A stretch of DNA of 64,000 nucleotides from BOKV01 sp041397525 (lineage in GTDB: Bacteria; Pseudomonadota; Alphaproteobacteria; Rhizobiales; Rhizobiaceae): contig JAWKWL010000005.1 in NCBI GenBank assembly GCA_041397525.1, positions 1 to 64,000 on the forward strand, read 5' to 3'. Shown piece by piece: positions 45,014-53,379 of the stretch. Position 1 is the first letter of the stretch; the number at the start of each line of letters is the position of its first letter. The notes beneath the pieces are model-generated. The model was given only the letters and a program-made list of their open reading frames with translations, was not told the origin of the DNA and did no database searches. The position numbers and the translations under genes are program-made.

Positions 45014-45349
45014 ATGCGGTTGCAATCGCATATCTGGGTCTCCGCCTTCATCCGCAAGGAGCAGGGGGATGGCGCATGGGCGGCACCCATTCGCAAGGGA
45101 TCGCCGGAAGCTGGCACAATTTTCATTTCCTGCAATCATCTTGATGGCAATTGGTCGCTTTATGCTCCCTTGCCCCAGGCTCTGGCGACAGGGGATGAAG
45201 GCATTGGTCGTCGTTTCGAATGCGTGATCGACCACGGGAAAGAAGAGGCTGTCAAACTCTATCTGGAAAAGCAGATGCGCTTTGACAGCGATTGCTGGAT
45301 CATCGAAACGGAACGCCGCGAGGGCATCCCTTCATTCATGGGTGATTGA
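45014..45349 (+). CDS. DUF1491 family protein
   Basis: A 111-aa protein with the DUF1491 pattern 'LQSHIWVSAFIRKEQGDGAWAAPIRKGSPEAGTIFI ... ERREGIPSFMGD'. Its function is unknown; the family is confined to alphaproteobacteria. It starts 7 bases after the peptidoglycan-binding gene and ends 6 bases before the convergent DUF2336 stop. Confidence 0.88.
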   Translation: MRLQSHIWVSAFIRKEQGDGAWAAPIRKGSPEAGTIFISCNHLDGNWSLYAPLPQALATGDEGIGRRFECVIDHGKEEAVKLYLEKQMRFDSDCWIIETERREGIPSFMGD

Positions 45350-45355
45350 TTCCGG

Positions 45356-46600
45356 CTAACCCCGTGAGGCGCGCCCGAAACTTCTGGGTGGGACCCGTTC
45401 TCCGGGTCTGGGAGCGGATTTTGCCTGCTGCAGCAGGTTTGCGCGTCTTTGAGCAGCAGCTTCCATCAGCCGGGCAGAGGGCGGCTTTGGTTCCCTTGTA
45501 TGCTCCGGTGACAGTCTGGTGCCAGAAAGCGCCAGCATGGCTAGCTTGCAACGATCCCGATTGAGTTTTTGATACATCGCTTTGAGCGACTTGTATTTGG
45601 CGAAATCGCGTCCCGCCTGCGGCAGGAGGCGAAGGAAAAGCTGCATCGCCTCGATTTCCTCGACAGCCATGCCTTTCATCAGTACCGCAAGCGATTCCCC
45701 GTCCAACCGCTCAACCATCGCGCGGATGATTGCAGCACGGACTCCGGTCCGGTAGGCCGCAGCTGCGACAAAACCTTCTGCGCCGCCATTGCGATGCGCT
45801 TCCAGCAATTCCCGGCTGGCAGCAATTGTTTCTTGTGTCGGACCCTGGGGTCTCTCCGCCTGTCTTGTTGCAGCTTCACCTGGATTTGCCTTTCCAAGCC
45901 TGCCGCCGCGAGAAGCAAGATCGACAAGTTCACGTGCCGGATCATTGGGTTCCGGTTTGAAGATGGCTGGTTTTTCATGTGCTTTCGGGTTTGCAGTTGG
46001 CATTGGTGGCGCCGCGACGGGGCCTGTCCGCATGTCGATGGTTTCGTCCCCGGCAGAGGCGGCAAGGAGCGTGCGGTTTTTCGCAAGGATTTTCGCAACT
46101 TCGCGCCCGCCGGAATGGCGCAGTGCCCGCGCGCCATCAGCGGTGATTGCCTCTCTCCGCGCCAGGACTTTCAGATGCTCTAGATCACTGCGCCGTGCGA
46201 GCGAGATAATGTCAGCCTCGTTGATCAATGGAGAAAACAGCAGGACAGGGGCAGCAACTTCCAGCACATCCATGGCCAGAAACAGGATGACCGTGCGCGG
46301 AATGTAATGGTTTCCCGCAAGCGAGGCCGAGATCGAGCGACGGTCTGCGACACTTGCCGACTGGATCAACTGGTAGAACAGTTCCTTGAACCGGGCGATG
46401 TCGGATTGTTGCGGTCGTTCCAGCTGGCAGAAATCACGCACGCTATCCATCAGGATCATGCTGCGGCGCGACGAAAGCGAAGCAGCTCTTGGGCGTGTGG
46501 CCACACCCTCGGCAGGCCGGTGCGCGGTACGAAATCCGCCACTGTCCTCGTCGGCTGTGACTGGTGTCGCAATCATCGGAATTTGTGCTGTTCTGGCCAT
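45356..46600 (-). CDS. DUF2336 domain-containing protein
   Basis: A 414-aa protein with the helical-repeat DUF2336 core ('DIARFKELFYQLIQSASVADRRSISASLAGNHYIPRTVILFLAMDVLEVAAPVLLFSPLINEADIISLARRSDLEHLKVLARR'). A low-complexity proline/alanine linker and a basic C-terminal tail follow. The role is unknown; the family is alphaproteobacterial. The ATG at 46600 is preferred to one near 46693; a CtrA-like box lies 60-76 bases upstream. Confidence 0.85.
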   Translation of the reverse strand: MARTAQIPMIATPVTADEDSGGFRTAHRPAEGVATRPRAASLSSRRSMILMDSVRDFCQLERPQQSDIARFKELFYQLIQSASVADRRSISASLAGNHYIPRTVILFLAMDVLEVAAPVLLFSPLINEADIISLARRSDLEHLKVLARREAITADGARALRHSGGREVAKILAKNRTLLAASAGDETIDMRTGPVAAPPMPTANPKAHEKPAIFKPEPNDPARELVDLASRGGRLGKANPGEAATRQAERPQGPTQETIAASRELLEAHRNGGAEGFVAAAAYRTGVRAAIIRAMVERLDGESLAVLMKGMAVEEIEAMQLFLRLLPQAGRDFAKYKSLKAMYQKLNRDRCKLAMLALSGTRLSPEHTREPKPPSARLMEAAAQRRANLLQQAKSAPRPGERVPPRSFGRASRG

Positions 46601-46659
46601 GGTGAAGTGATTCCCGGCAGCGACGATTCGTGCCCCGCGACCATGTTCACCGCCAATCG

Positions 46660-46676
46660 CTAACGATTGATTAACC
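46660..46676 (-). promoter_or_regulatory. CtrA-like box CTAA-N7-TTAACC
   Basis: CTAA (46660-46663), seven bases, then TTAACC(AT) from 46671. This is one mismatch from the TTAA-N7-TTAAC box of the cell-cycle regulator CtrA, and contains the TTAACCAT half-site. It lies about 60 bases upstream of the DUF2336 start and about 95 bases upstream of the divergent 2Fe-2S gene. Confidence 0.45.
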
Positions 46677-46768
46677 ATGTTTCGTGCTGGCAAATTTCCG
46701 GTAAAACAGGTTGAAATGTTCCGCCATTCGATGTGTCCTGACCTTGGTCAGCAATGTGGAGGTGATCC

Positions 46769-47074
46769 TTGAAAGCCGTTTCGCCATTTCGTCATCTGGA
46801 GGAGGGCGATGTGCTTGTTCGGGTGGTTTTCGAGGGAAGCGAATACCGGCTGCGCAAGGGCGGAAATCTCGCCGCTGAACTGCTGGCTGCCGGTATCGTC
46901 GCCATTCGAAAAACGGTTGTTTCCGCAGCTCCCCGCAACCCGTATTGCATGATGGGTGCCTGTCATGACTGCCTTGTCTCGATTGATGGTGTGACCCGTC
47001 AGGCCTGCATGGTCGAGGTGCAGGAAGACATGACTGTTTCGATGCCACCGCAGCGGGAAAACGGCAATGCTTGA
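46769..47074 (+). CDS. (2Fe-2S)-binding subunit, HcnA / amino-acid dehydrogenase gamma type
   Basis: A 101-aa ferredoxin-like protein with the cluster pattern 'YCMMGACHDCLVSIDGVTRQAC', typical of the small subunit of hydrogen cyanide synthase, opine oxidase and hydroxyproline dehydrogenase complexes. TTG start behind GGAGG. It overlaps the next gene by 8 bases. By analogy it passes electrons in a membrane-associated imino-acid or amino-acid dehydrogenase. Confidence 0.88.
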   Translation: MKAVSPFRHLEEGDVLVRVVFEGSEYRLRKGGNLAAELLAAGIVAIRKTVVSAAPRNPYCMMGACHDCLVSIDGVTRQACMVEVQEDMTVSMPPQRENGNA

Positions 47075-48452
47075 GGCAGACCTTGTTATCCTTGGCGCCG
47101 GGGCTGCCGGAATGGCTGCAGCACGAACCGCAGCCGATAATGGATTGTCTGTTGTGCTGCTCGATGAGCAGAGACAGCCAGGAGGTCAGATTTACCGTAA
47201 TGTCGGTAAAGCGGGCGCTGAACGTTTGAAGCTGCTTGGAAGTGATTACGCTGCGGGCAAGCCGCTGGTTGATGCGCTCACCCATCCCGCGATCACGCAT
47301 CTCGCAACCGCCATAGCCTGGCAGATCGACGTCAAGTCTGGCATTGCCTGTTCCATTGACGGTCGAGCCAGCCGGGTCGTCGGCCGTCGGTATTTGCTGG
47401 CTACAGGTGCCATTGAAAGGCCAATGCCACTGCCCGGTTGGACCTTGCCTGGTGTGATGACGGCCGGGGCCGCGCAAATACTGCTCAAGCAGTCCGCGAT
47501 CGTCTGCACGGACGCTGTTCTGGTGGGCTCCGGTCCGCTCCTGTATCTGGTGGCAGCCCAGATGGCACGTGCCGGATCACCGCCGCTGGCAATTGTCGAA
47601 ACACAGACAAGGCGCGATTTGCTCGCAGCAATGCGCCATGGCTTGGGTGCCTTGCGCGGATGGCGTTATCTGGCTAAGGGAATTGTGCTGCTTTCTGAAG
47701 TCCGCCGTGCAGGCATCAAACGCCATGTGGCTGCGACTGACATCGCCATCGATGGCAAGGAAATGGCCGAAGCTGTGAGTTTTACTGCCGGCGGAAAGCA
47801 GTATCGCATCGAATGCAGCACTGTCCTGCTCCATCATGGCGTTGTTCCCAACAACAGTGCTGCACGTTCTGTTGGCATATTGCATGAGTGGAACCGGCGG
47901 CAACGCTGCTTTGTTTCGCGCCGGGACGAATGGGGCCGCACGAATGTCGCGGAACTGTTCGTGGCAGGGGATGGCAGCGCTATTGGTGGCGCCAATGCGG
48001 CAGTCATTTCGGGGCGTCTCGCTGCACTCGAAATTGCGCGCGAACTCGGAGTGATTTCACTCACTGAGCGTGACCGCAAGGCTGTTTCGTTGAATGCGTC
48101 ACTGAACTGCGAACTGGCCGCCCGGCCTTTCCTGGACCGGGCCTATCCGCCTTTTGCAGCAGCCGTGTTACCAGCCGACGGCACCATCATCTGTCGTTGC
48201 GAAGAAGTGACCGCAGGTGAAATCCGCCGTTTTGCCGGACTGGGCTGCATTGGCCCGAACCAGGCAAAGGCGTTCAGCCGGGCGGGGATGGGGCCGTGCC
48301 AGGGCCGCTATTGCGGACTGGCGGTTACCGAATTGCTCGCTCATGCGAACAGGTTGACGCAGGATGAAACCGGTTACTACCGCATCCGCCCGCCGCTGAA
48401 ACCGGTTACGCTTGGCGAACTTGCGGCAATTGCGGATGACACTTCCAACTGA
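47067..48452 (+). CDS. FAD-dependent oxidoreductase, HcnB / OoxA type
   Basis: A 461-aa flavoprotein with an N-terminal FAD motif 'LGAGAAGMAAARTAADNGLSVVLLDEQ', a second dinucleotide fold near 'TDAVLVGSGPLLYLVAAQMARAG', and a C-terminal BFD-like [2Fe-2S] domain ('CRCEEVTAGEIRRF ... GMGPCQGRYCG'). It is the alpha/B subunit of HCN synthase or opine oxidase-like complexes. The third subunit, a D-amino-acid-oxidase-like flavoprotein, is not found here, so the substrate cannot be assigned. Confidence 0.87.
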   Translation: MLEADLVILGAGAAGMAAARTAADNGLSVVLLDEQRQPGGQIYRNVGKAGAERLKLLGSDYAAGKPLVDALTHPAITHLATAIAWQIDVKSGIACSIDGRASRVVGRRYLLATGAIERPMPLPGWTLPGVMTAGAAQILLKQSAIVCTDAVLVGSGPLLYLVAAQMARAGSPPLAIVETQTRRDLLAAMRHGLGALRGWRYLAKGIVLLSEVRRAGIKRHVAATDIAIDGKEMAEAVSFTAGGKQYRIECSTVLLHHGVVPNNSAARSVGILHEWNRRQRCFVSRRDEWGRTNVAELFVAGDGSAIGGANAAVISGRLAALEIARELGVISLTERDRKAVSLNASLNCELAARPFLDRAYPPFAAAVLPADGTIICRCEEVTAGEIRRFAGLGCIGPNQAKAFSRAGMGPCQGRYCGLAVTELLAHANRLTQDETGYYRIRPPLKPVTLGELAAIADDTSN

Positions 48453-48494
48453 GCGCTGATCGGTTGCAGCCGTTGGATCGGCCAGGAATTGTGT

Positions 48495-48510
48495 TTAACG
48501 TATTCTTAAC
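48495..48510 (+). promoter_or_regulatory. CtrA box TTAA-N7-TTAAC
   Basis: An exact match to the CtrA consensus: TTAA (48495-48498), seven bases, TTAAC (48506-48510). It sits 120 bases upstream of the 63-aa ORF at 48630, between it and the oxidoreductase gene. Confidence 0.5.
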
Positions 48511-48629
48511 CAATTCGGTTCCTCACTTGCCGGGAAAGCATGCAAACCTGTTCTGTCCGGTATTCCGGAAACCATCCTGGCCCTGACCCGACTACGCCAG
48601 ACGTGGCCGGAATGAAGAGGGAAGATGCA

Positions 48630-48821
48630 ATGGCGGAAATCATTGATCTGAGCGAATGGCGATCCGAGCCCAAGGCGCGCATCAAGTCTCTGGCAGATTC
48701 CGGCGTCAGGTCGGGATCCGGTGCCATCCTGCTATTCAATGGCGTTCGGTACAGCCGAAAGGAAATTGAGCCTTCCGGCTCATCGACGGAAAGGGCAGGC
48801 CGCGGCCAAAATCATAGTTAG
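48630..48821 (+). CDS. Small hypothetical protein, 63 aa
   Basis: A short ORF starting at an ATG 8 bases after GAGGGAA. The product begins 'MAEIIDLSEWRSEPKARIKSL' and contains 'ILLFNGVRYSRKE', a block that recalls small rhizobial proteins with an 'iLFFTGVRYER' segment. Function unknown. An exact CtrA box upstream supports that it is a real gene. Confidence 0.5.
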   Translation: MAEIIDLSEWRSEPKARIKSLADSGVRSGSGAILLFNGVRYSRKEIEPSGSSTERAGRGQNHS

Positions 48822-48843
48822 AGCAAGTTTCGAACAGATCGGA

Positions 48844-49455
48844 TCAGCCCGAGGGTTGGCTTTCTTCGCCATCCTTGGAAGCAGGAGCCTGTGCAGGCAC
48901 CGCATCTCCGGGATCATAGGCTTCGCATTTGACGGATTTCAAGAAGTTCTGCGTTTCTTCATTCCAGCTTTCATTCGGACGCAACACCCGCAACACAATG
49001 AATCCGGCCTTTACATCGGCTTCAATGATGATAGCCGATTCAGCTTCAGCAGGCTGAGCCTCGCGCAGGCGCAATATCTGCACCGGATTGAGCACCATCA
49101 AGTCCAGCTTGTTGTCAATCGCCGTGCGGCTGTTGAGACTGTAAATGACGGTTCCGTCCTCATCGACCAGTGTCGCAGACCAGAAGGTGTCAATCTTTGG
49201 AGCTGTCATCTTGACGCTGGTATTTGATAGCTCGAAACTGCATGCTCCATAGGAGAAGAACGGATCAATGTCGGAGAGTTTTAGGGCGCTGTCCTTGTTG
49301 TTGACCGGTTTGAAATCCAGCGGCGCGAGCTTGCCGGATATCATGGCATAAGCGTCCTTGGTGCCGAATTCAGGCACCAGGAGCACAACGGCAATATGGA
49401 CAATCCCGGCAACTACAAGCGTGCAAAGAGCATAATATATACCGCGCCAGATCAT
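48844..49455 (-). CDS. Membrane-anchored DUF1254-like protein
   Basis: A 203-aa protein with one N-terminal membrane helix ('IYYALCTLVVAGIVHIAVVLLV') and a mostly beta periplasmic domain. Together with the upstream DUF1214-like gene it forms a pair common in rhizobia and brucellae, where DUF1254 and DUF1214 domains are found side by side. ATG 49455 overlaps the stop of that gene (ATGA) and follows GGGGAG. Function unknown; the DUF1254 match is moderate by eye. Confidence 0.68.
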   Translation of the reverse strand: MIWRGIYYALCTLVVAGIVHIAVVLLVPEFGTKDAYAMISGKLAPLDFKPVNNKDSALKLSDIDPFFSYGACSFELSNTSVKMTAPKIDTFWSATLVDEDGTVIYSLNSRTAIDNKLDLMVLNPVQILRLREAQPAEAESAIIIEADVKAGFIVLRVLRPNESWNEETQNFLKSVKCEAYDPGDAVPAQAPASKDGEESQPSG

Positions 49456-50045
49456 GACAGGCACTCCCCGCGGCGGATTGCCGGCATCAGCAGGGCATTG
49501 ATGCCCGAACTGCCAGTCACTGGCGTATCATACAGGCGCAAGGTCAGGCGAAACGGGCCCCTTCCGGTTACCGCAAGCCAGTTGCCGGGTTTTGGCCTTC
49601 CTGCAAGATCAACGCGGAAAGTGCCATCGGGAAAGCGCAGCAACTCGCCTGAGTAAAGTGCCGAAGTTCCACCGTTGGCAGGGGGCACGGGGTCTCCCGC
49701 CTGTTCGCCTGATATCTGGTAGGAGACCAGCGTCCACAGCCGCGCCGGGGGGGTTGCGCCTTCGATCGCATATTCGCAGGCAAGATCAAGGAGGCGGCCG
49801 TCACTGTCAGCTGTTGCCGAGAAGGACAGCCCCTCTGTGGCACCCAGGGGAACAGAGCCTTCTATCACCGATTTGGCAATCGTGTAGGGATCGATCTCCG
49901 TCGTGTCGGCAAACGGAACCGCCGTCCACGGTCCGGCTTCAATGGCACCTATGCCGCTGGCGCGCGAGATTGTGTAGATGGCACTCAGTCCGCCAAGCGC
50001 GGTACCGCAAAGGGCAATAGCCAGAATGGTGAATACAAGCCGCAA
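49452..50045 (-). CDS. DUF1214 family exported protein
   Basis: A 197-aa protein with an N-terminal hydrophobic signal or anchor ('MRLVFTILAIALCGTALGGLSAIY'), then a beta-rich domain. The C-terminal block 'NWLAVTGRGPFRLTLRLYDTPVTG' is typical of DUF1214. TTG start with GGAG 7 bases upstream. It is translationally coupled to the DUF1254-like gene and starts close to the convergent-side PBP gene end. Confidence 0.8.
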   Translation of the reverse strand: MRLVFTILAIALCGTALGGLSAIYTISRASGIGAIEAGPWTAVPFADTTEIDPYTIAKSVIEGSVPLGATEGLSFSATADSDGRLLDLACEYAIEGATPPARLWTLVSYQISGEQAGDPVPPANGGTSALYSGELLRFPDGTFRVDLAGRPKPGNWLAVTGRGPFRLTLRLYDTPVTGSSGINALLMPAIRRGECLS

Positions 50046-50067
50046 ATAATTGCTCCGTCGACGGATT

Positions 50068-52263
50068 TCAGCGCGCTATGGCGTCGCCACTGCCTGGCTG
50101 TTTCCCGGTACTGGTTCCAGCGACAATGCGATTGGCGGAAACCGGTTTTGCCTCGCGCAGTTTTTGTTCCAGTTCCTGCAACATGTTCTGCGCTGGTTGC
50201 CCCAGTGTCTTCGGCCGCAACACCGGCGCTTCCTCGGTCTCGCTTTCAGCCACCGTCGCCTTCGAAGTTCCCTCTGGCGTGCCGGGGAAGGGGTCATCAA
50301 CAAAGGGAACCGGCAACAATTCAATATTCTGCAGCGCATAGGACATGAATTTCTGCCAGGTCATGGCCGGCACACTGCCACCGGTCATGCGCTTGGTCGG
50401 TGTGTAGTCGTCATTGCCATACCACACAGCCGCGACATAGTTGCCGGTATAACCGACGAACCAGGCGTCACGATATGCCGATGTCGTTCCGGTTTTGCCG
50501 GCAATCCGGATGCCCTCTATTGCCGCACGCCTCGCCGTTCCCCATTCGGGAACCTGAACCAGCATGCGATTGATCGACTGCACGGTGTGTTCTTCCAGCG
50601 CCCGCACCGGAGGTGCCTTGTCCTTGCGATAGTCAAACAACACCTGGCCGCTGGAGTCGGTAATCTGGCTGATCGTGTGTGAATCGAGCTTCATGCCGCC
50701 CGTCATGAAGGCGCCGTAGGCAGAGGCCATTTCATAAACGGTCAGACCGTTTGAGCCGAGCACCATTGGCGGGTTGAGAACCAGCGGCGAGGTAATGCCC
50801 ATCTTGCGGACGGTTTCCTCGATACGCTTGCCGCCCAGCGGCTTGAGATCGTCCCGCCCCAGATAAAGCTTGACCGGCGGAATGTTGTACGACTTCACCA
50901 GGGCCGTGGTAAAATTGGTTCGACCTGCATAGCCGCCCGCATAGTTTTTCGGGGTCCACTTGCCGGTGCTGACCGGTCCGTCCGTGATCTTGGTGTTTTC
51001 GTCATAGCCGAATGCCTCGATCGAGGACGCATAGACAAACGGCTTGAACGAGGAGCCCGGCTGGCGGCGCGAGGAGTAGGCACGGTTGAACTGGCTCAGG
51101 CCATAGTCACGACCGCCCACAATCGAGCGCACGGAGCCGTCGTGGTCGATCACAACCATGGCGCCTTCGCTCGCGCCATATTGTGCACCATATTGGCGAA
51201 GATTGCTCTCGATGGCATCTTCGGCTGCGCGCTGCAGGTCAAGATCGACTGTAGTCTTGGCAATGAAAGTGCGCGTGGGGAATCGCTGCGCCATCTGCTT
51301 GAGTTCCTCGAAGGCAACATCGAGAAAGTAGTTGGGCCCTTCCGCGTCCTGCCGCTCGACAACGCTTGCCGGCTTGCGCCGCGCGGCAATCACCTGTCCC
51401 TCGGTCATGAAACCGGCCTGCACCATGTTGGTCAGCACCTCGTTGGCGCGGGCACGCGCTGCGGGCAGGTTGATGTGCGGGGCATATTTGGTTGGTGCCT
51501 TGTAAAGACCAGCAAGCATCGCAGCCTCTGCGAGCGTCAGGTCTTTTACCTGCTTGTCGAAATAATATTGCGCGGCAGCCGCAACCCCGAAATTGCCGCC
51601 GCCCATATAGGCGCGGTCGAGATAGAGTTTCAGGATTTCCTTTTTGGTGAGGTTTGTTTCGAGCCACAATGACAGGAAGGCTTCCTTGACCTTGCGGTCG
51701 AGCGTCCGTTCATTGGTCAAAAACAGGTTCTTGGCCAATTGCTGGGTGATGGTTGACCCGCCCTGCACAACGGAATTGGCACGCACATTCTCGAACAGGG
51801 CGCGCGAAAGCCCCAGGAAATCAATGCCGTAGTGATCAAAGAAACGCCTGTCCTCGGTTGCCAGCACCGCCTTGATGAAAATGTCGGGAAGCTTGTCGAC
51901 ATCTTCTGAATCGGTCTGGCGAATGCCACGACGCCCGATTTCCTTGCCGTAGCGGTCGAGGAAGGTGACGGCGAAATCGGCGCTGTTGCGCCAGTCCTTG
52001 TTGGTTTCGTCGAAGGCGGGCAGGGCGAGCCCGACCATGAGGATCATGCCTCCAAGCCCGAGGGTGACACCCTCGTCGAGGATCTCGACGAGAAACTTCT
52101 TGAAACCGGTAACCCGGAACTTGCGGAAGAAGATGTTGATTGATTCCAGCCGCTCGCCCGCATCCGATGACAGGTTGAACAGGGATGAATCGATCCAGGA
52201 ATCGAAATCCAGCAGTCTGTTCCTGGTCTTGCCCCGGTTGGATGTGTCGAACGGGTCGCGCAC
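50068..52263 (-). CDS. Class A penicillin-binding protein (PBP1A-type)
   Basis: A bifunctional peptidoglycan synthase of 731 aa anchored by one membrane helix ('VTLGLGGMILMVGLALPAF'). The glycosyltransferase GT51 domain has 'ATEDRRFFDHYG' and 'VVQGGSTITQQLAKNLFL'. The transpeptidase has SxxK in 'PGSSFKPFVYA', SxN in 'KSYNIPPV' and KTG in 'IAGKTGTTSAYRD'. The C-terminal tail is disordered. GTG start behind AAGGAA. All catalytic motifs are intact. Confidence 0.94.
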   Translation of the reverse strand: MRDPFDTSNRGKTRNRLLDFDSWIDSSLFNLSSDAGERLESINIFFRKFRVTGFKKFLVEILDEGVTLGLGGMILMVGLALPAFDETNKDWRNSADFAVTFLDRYGKEIGRRGIRQTDSEDVDKLPDIFIKAVLATEDRRFFDHYGIDFLGLSRALFENVRANSVVQGGSTITQQLAKNLFLTNERTLDRKVKEAFLSLWLETNLTKKEILKLYLDRAYMGGGNFGVAAAAQYYFDKQVKDLTLAEAAMLAGLYKAPTKYAPHINLPAARARANEVLTNMVQAGFMTEGQVIAARRKPASVVERQDAEGPNYFLDVAFEELKQMAQRFPTRTFIAKTTVDLDLQRAAEDAIESNLRQYGAQYGASEGAMVVIDHDGSVRSIVGGRDYGLSQFNRAYSSRRQPGSSFKPFVYASSIEAFGYDENTKITDGPVSTGKWTPKNYAGGYAGRTNFTTALVKSYNIPPVKLYLGRDDLKPLGGKRIEETVRKMGITSPLVLNPPMVLGSNGLTVYEMASAYGAFMTGGMKLDSHTISQITDSSGQVLFDYRKDKAPPVRALEEHTVQSINRMLVQVPEWGTARRAAIEGIRIAGKTGTTSAYRDAWFVGYTGNYVAAVWYGNDDYTPTKRMTGGSVPAMTWQKFMSYALQNIELLPVPFVDDPFPGTPEGTSKATVAESETEEAPVLRPKTLGQPAQNMLQELEQKLREAKPVSANRIVAGTSTGKQPGSGDAIAR

Positions 52264-52413
52264 GGTTCGTTCCTTGCAATCGATCTGGATGGCTTATCCT
52301 GTGTTTCTTATACCATCTTGGCGGGAATATGGAGCGTTTTCCGGCATGATGGATAATTCGCGGGCGGGCGTCTATGTTGGCACCCGCAATTGCAGGATTG
52401 AAGAGAAGTGCCG

Positions 52414-52884
52414 ATGACGAATGGCGATGCATACCCGTTCTGGAAGACCAGGAAGCTGGCGGAAATGAGCAAATCCGAATGGGAATCGCTCTGCGACGGC
52501 TGTGGCCGCTGCTGCCTCAACAAGCTGGAGGACTGGGACACGGGCGAAATCTACTGGACCAATGTCGCCTGCTCGCTGCTCGACTGCCAATCCTGCCGCT
52601 GCTCGGACTATGAAAACCGCTTCGAAAAAGTGCCTGATTGCATCAGCCTTGACGCTGAAAAGGTGGAAACGCTGACCTGGCTACCGCCGACCTGCGCCTA
52701 CCGGCTGGTGCATGAGGGCAGGGATTTGCGCCCCTGGCACCACCTGGTGTCGGGCAGCCGCGACACGGTGCATGAGGCAGGCATCTCCGTGCGTGGCAGG
52801 GTGATTTCCGAGGAAGGCATCACCGTCGAGGACTATGAGGACTATCTGGCCGACTGGCCGGGCGAGGATGTTGTCACGGATTGA
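52414..52884 (+). CDS. YcgN-family cysteine cluster protein (UPF0260)
   Basis: A 156-aa protein of the YcgN/UPF0260 family with 'WESLCDGCGRCCLNKLEDWDTGEIYWTNVACSLLDCQSCRCSDYENR', in which eight cysteines probably bind zinc or an Fe-S cluster, and 'DCISLDAEKVETLTWLPPTCAYRLVHEGRDLRPWHHLVSG'. It is widely conserved with no firm function. It is the last core-genome-looking gene before the AT-rich island. Confidence 0.92.
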   Translation: MTNGDAYPFWKTRKLAEMSKSEWESLCDGCGRCCLNKLEDWDTGEIYWTNVACSLLDCQSCRCSDYENRFEKVPDCISLDAEKVETLTWLPPTCAYRLVHEGRDLRPWHHLVSGSRDTVHEAGISVRGRVISEEGITVEDYEDYLADWPGEDVVTD

Positions 52885-53258
52885 TGAACGCTCGTTGATC
52901 GTTCAGGACATCGATTCCAGTGGTTTTCTTAAGTGGTGTAGTCGAGGTTCAATTATCTCCTGCGACGCGGGATTTGGAAGATGTGGTTACATCAGCCAAG
53001 TTGGGAGTGAGCAAAGCTTTGCTGGGGCAAGGGTGGGCATGTAACCAATAATGCGAAGGCTCACTGTTGCAAGCTTGGTGAAACCGCGTAATTTTAAGCA
53101 GAAAGCCAATCGCCTCTTTTGGAAACGATGCAAAAGGCGAATAGACTCCAACATATAATCTTTAATAAGATTTACGCGATCTTTCGATTCGTGCTGATCG
53201 CTACACCCCCTGTGCATGCTTTCACTTGGGCCACTGCTCAGGAAAGGAGGTGATAGCA
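52885..53258. other. 374-base leader region at the edge of the accessory island
   Basis: No credible protein gene. It becomes AT-rich towards 53150 and has an exact TATAAT (53154-53159) with no good -35 partner. A hairpin with arms CGCC..TTTTG / CAAAAGGCG lies at 53111-53139. The transition from core to accessory composition is here, so an integration junction is possible, but no attachment site was identified. Confidence 0.35.
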
Positions 53259-53369
53259 ATGTCGAAGATCAAAATCGGTCGCAGTGCCGTGACAGGCAAG
53301 TTCACGTCGGTGAAAACCGCCAAGAACAAGCCGCGCACTCACGTCGTTGAGACCATAAAGCGGAAATAA
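53259..53369 (+). CDS. Micro-ORF, 36 aa, with perfect Shine-Dalgarno
   Basis: ATG TCG AAG ... TAA encodes a basic 36-residue peptide that starts MSKIKIGRSAVTGKF and ends VVETIKRK. It is preceded by GGAAAGGAGGTGAT, a full complement of the 16S rRNA 3' end, 5 bases from the ATG. It resembles short mobile-element-associated proteins of the 'RDAxTGRFVT...TTVxETxK' type. It is convergent with the 61-aa ORF and the HEPN-like gene. Function unknown. Confidence 0.7.
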   Translation: MSKIKIGRSAVTGKFTSVKTAKNKPRTHVVETIKRK

Positions 53370-53379
53370 CGGGAAACTG

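Noticed and set aside
52920..52985. tRNA-like fragment containing GAGGTTCAATTATCTCC, as a possible attachment site
   Set aside because: It resembles a T-arm only loosely, no cloverleaf or acceptor stem could be drawn, and no matching copy was found at the other island edge.
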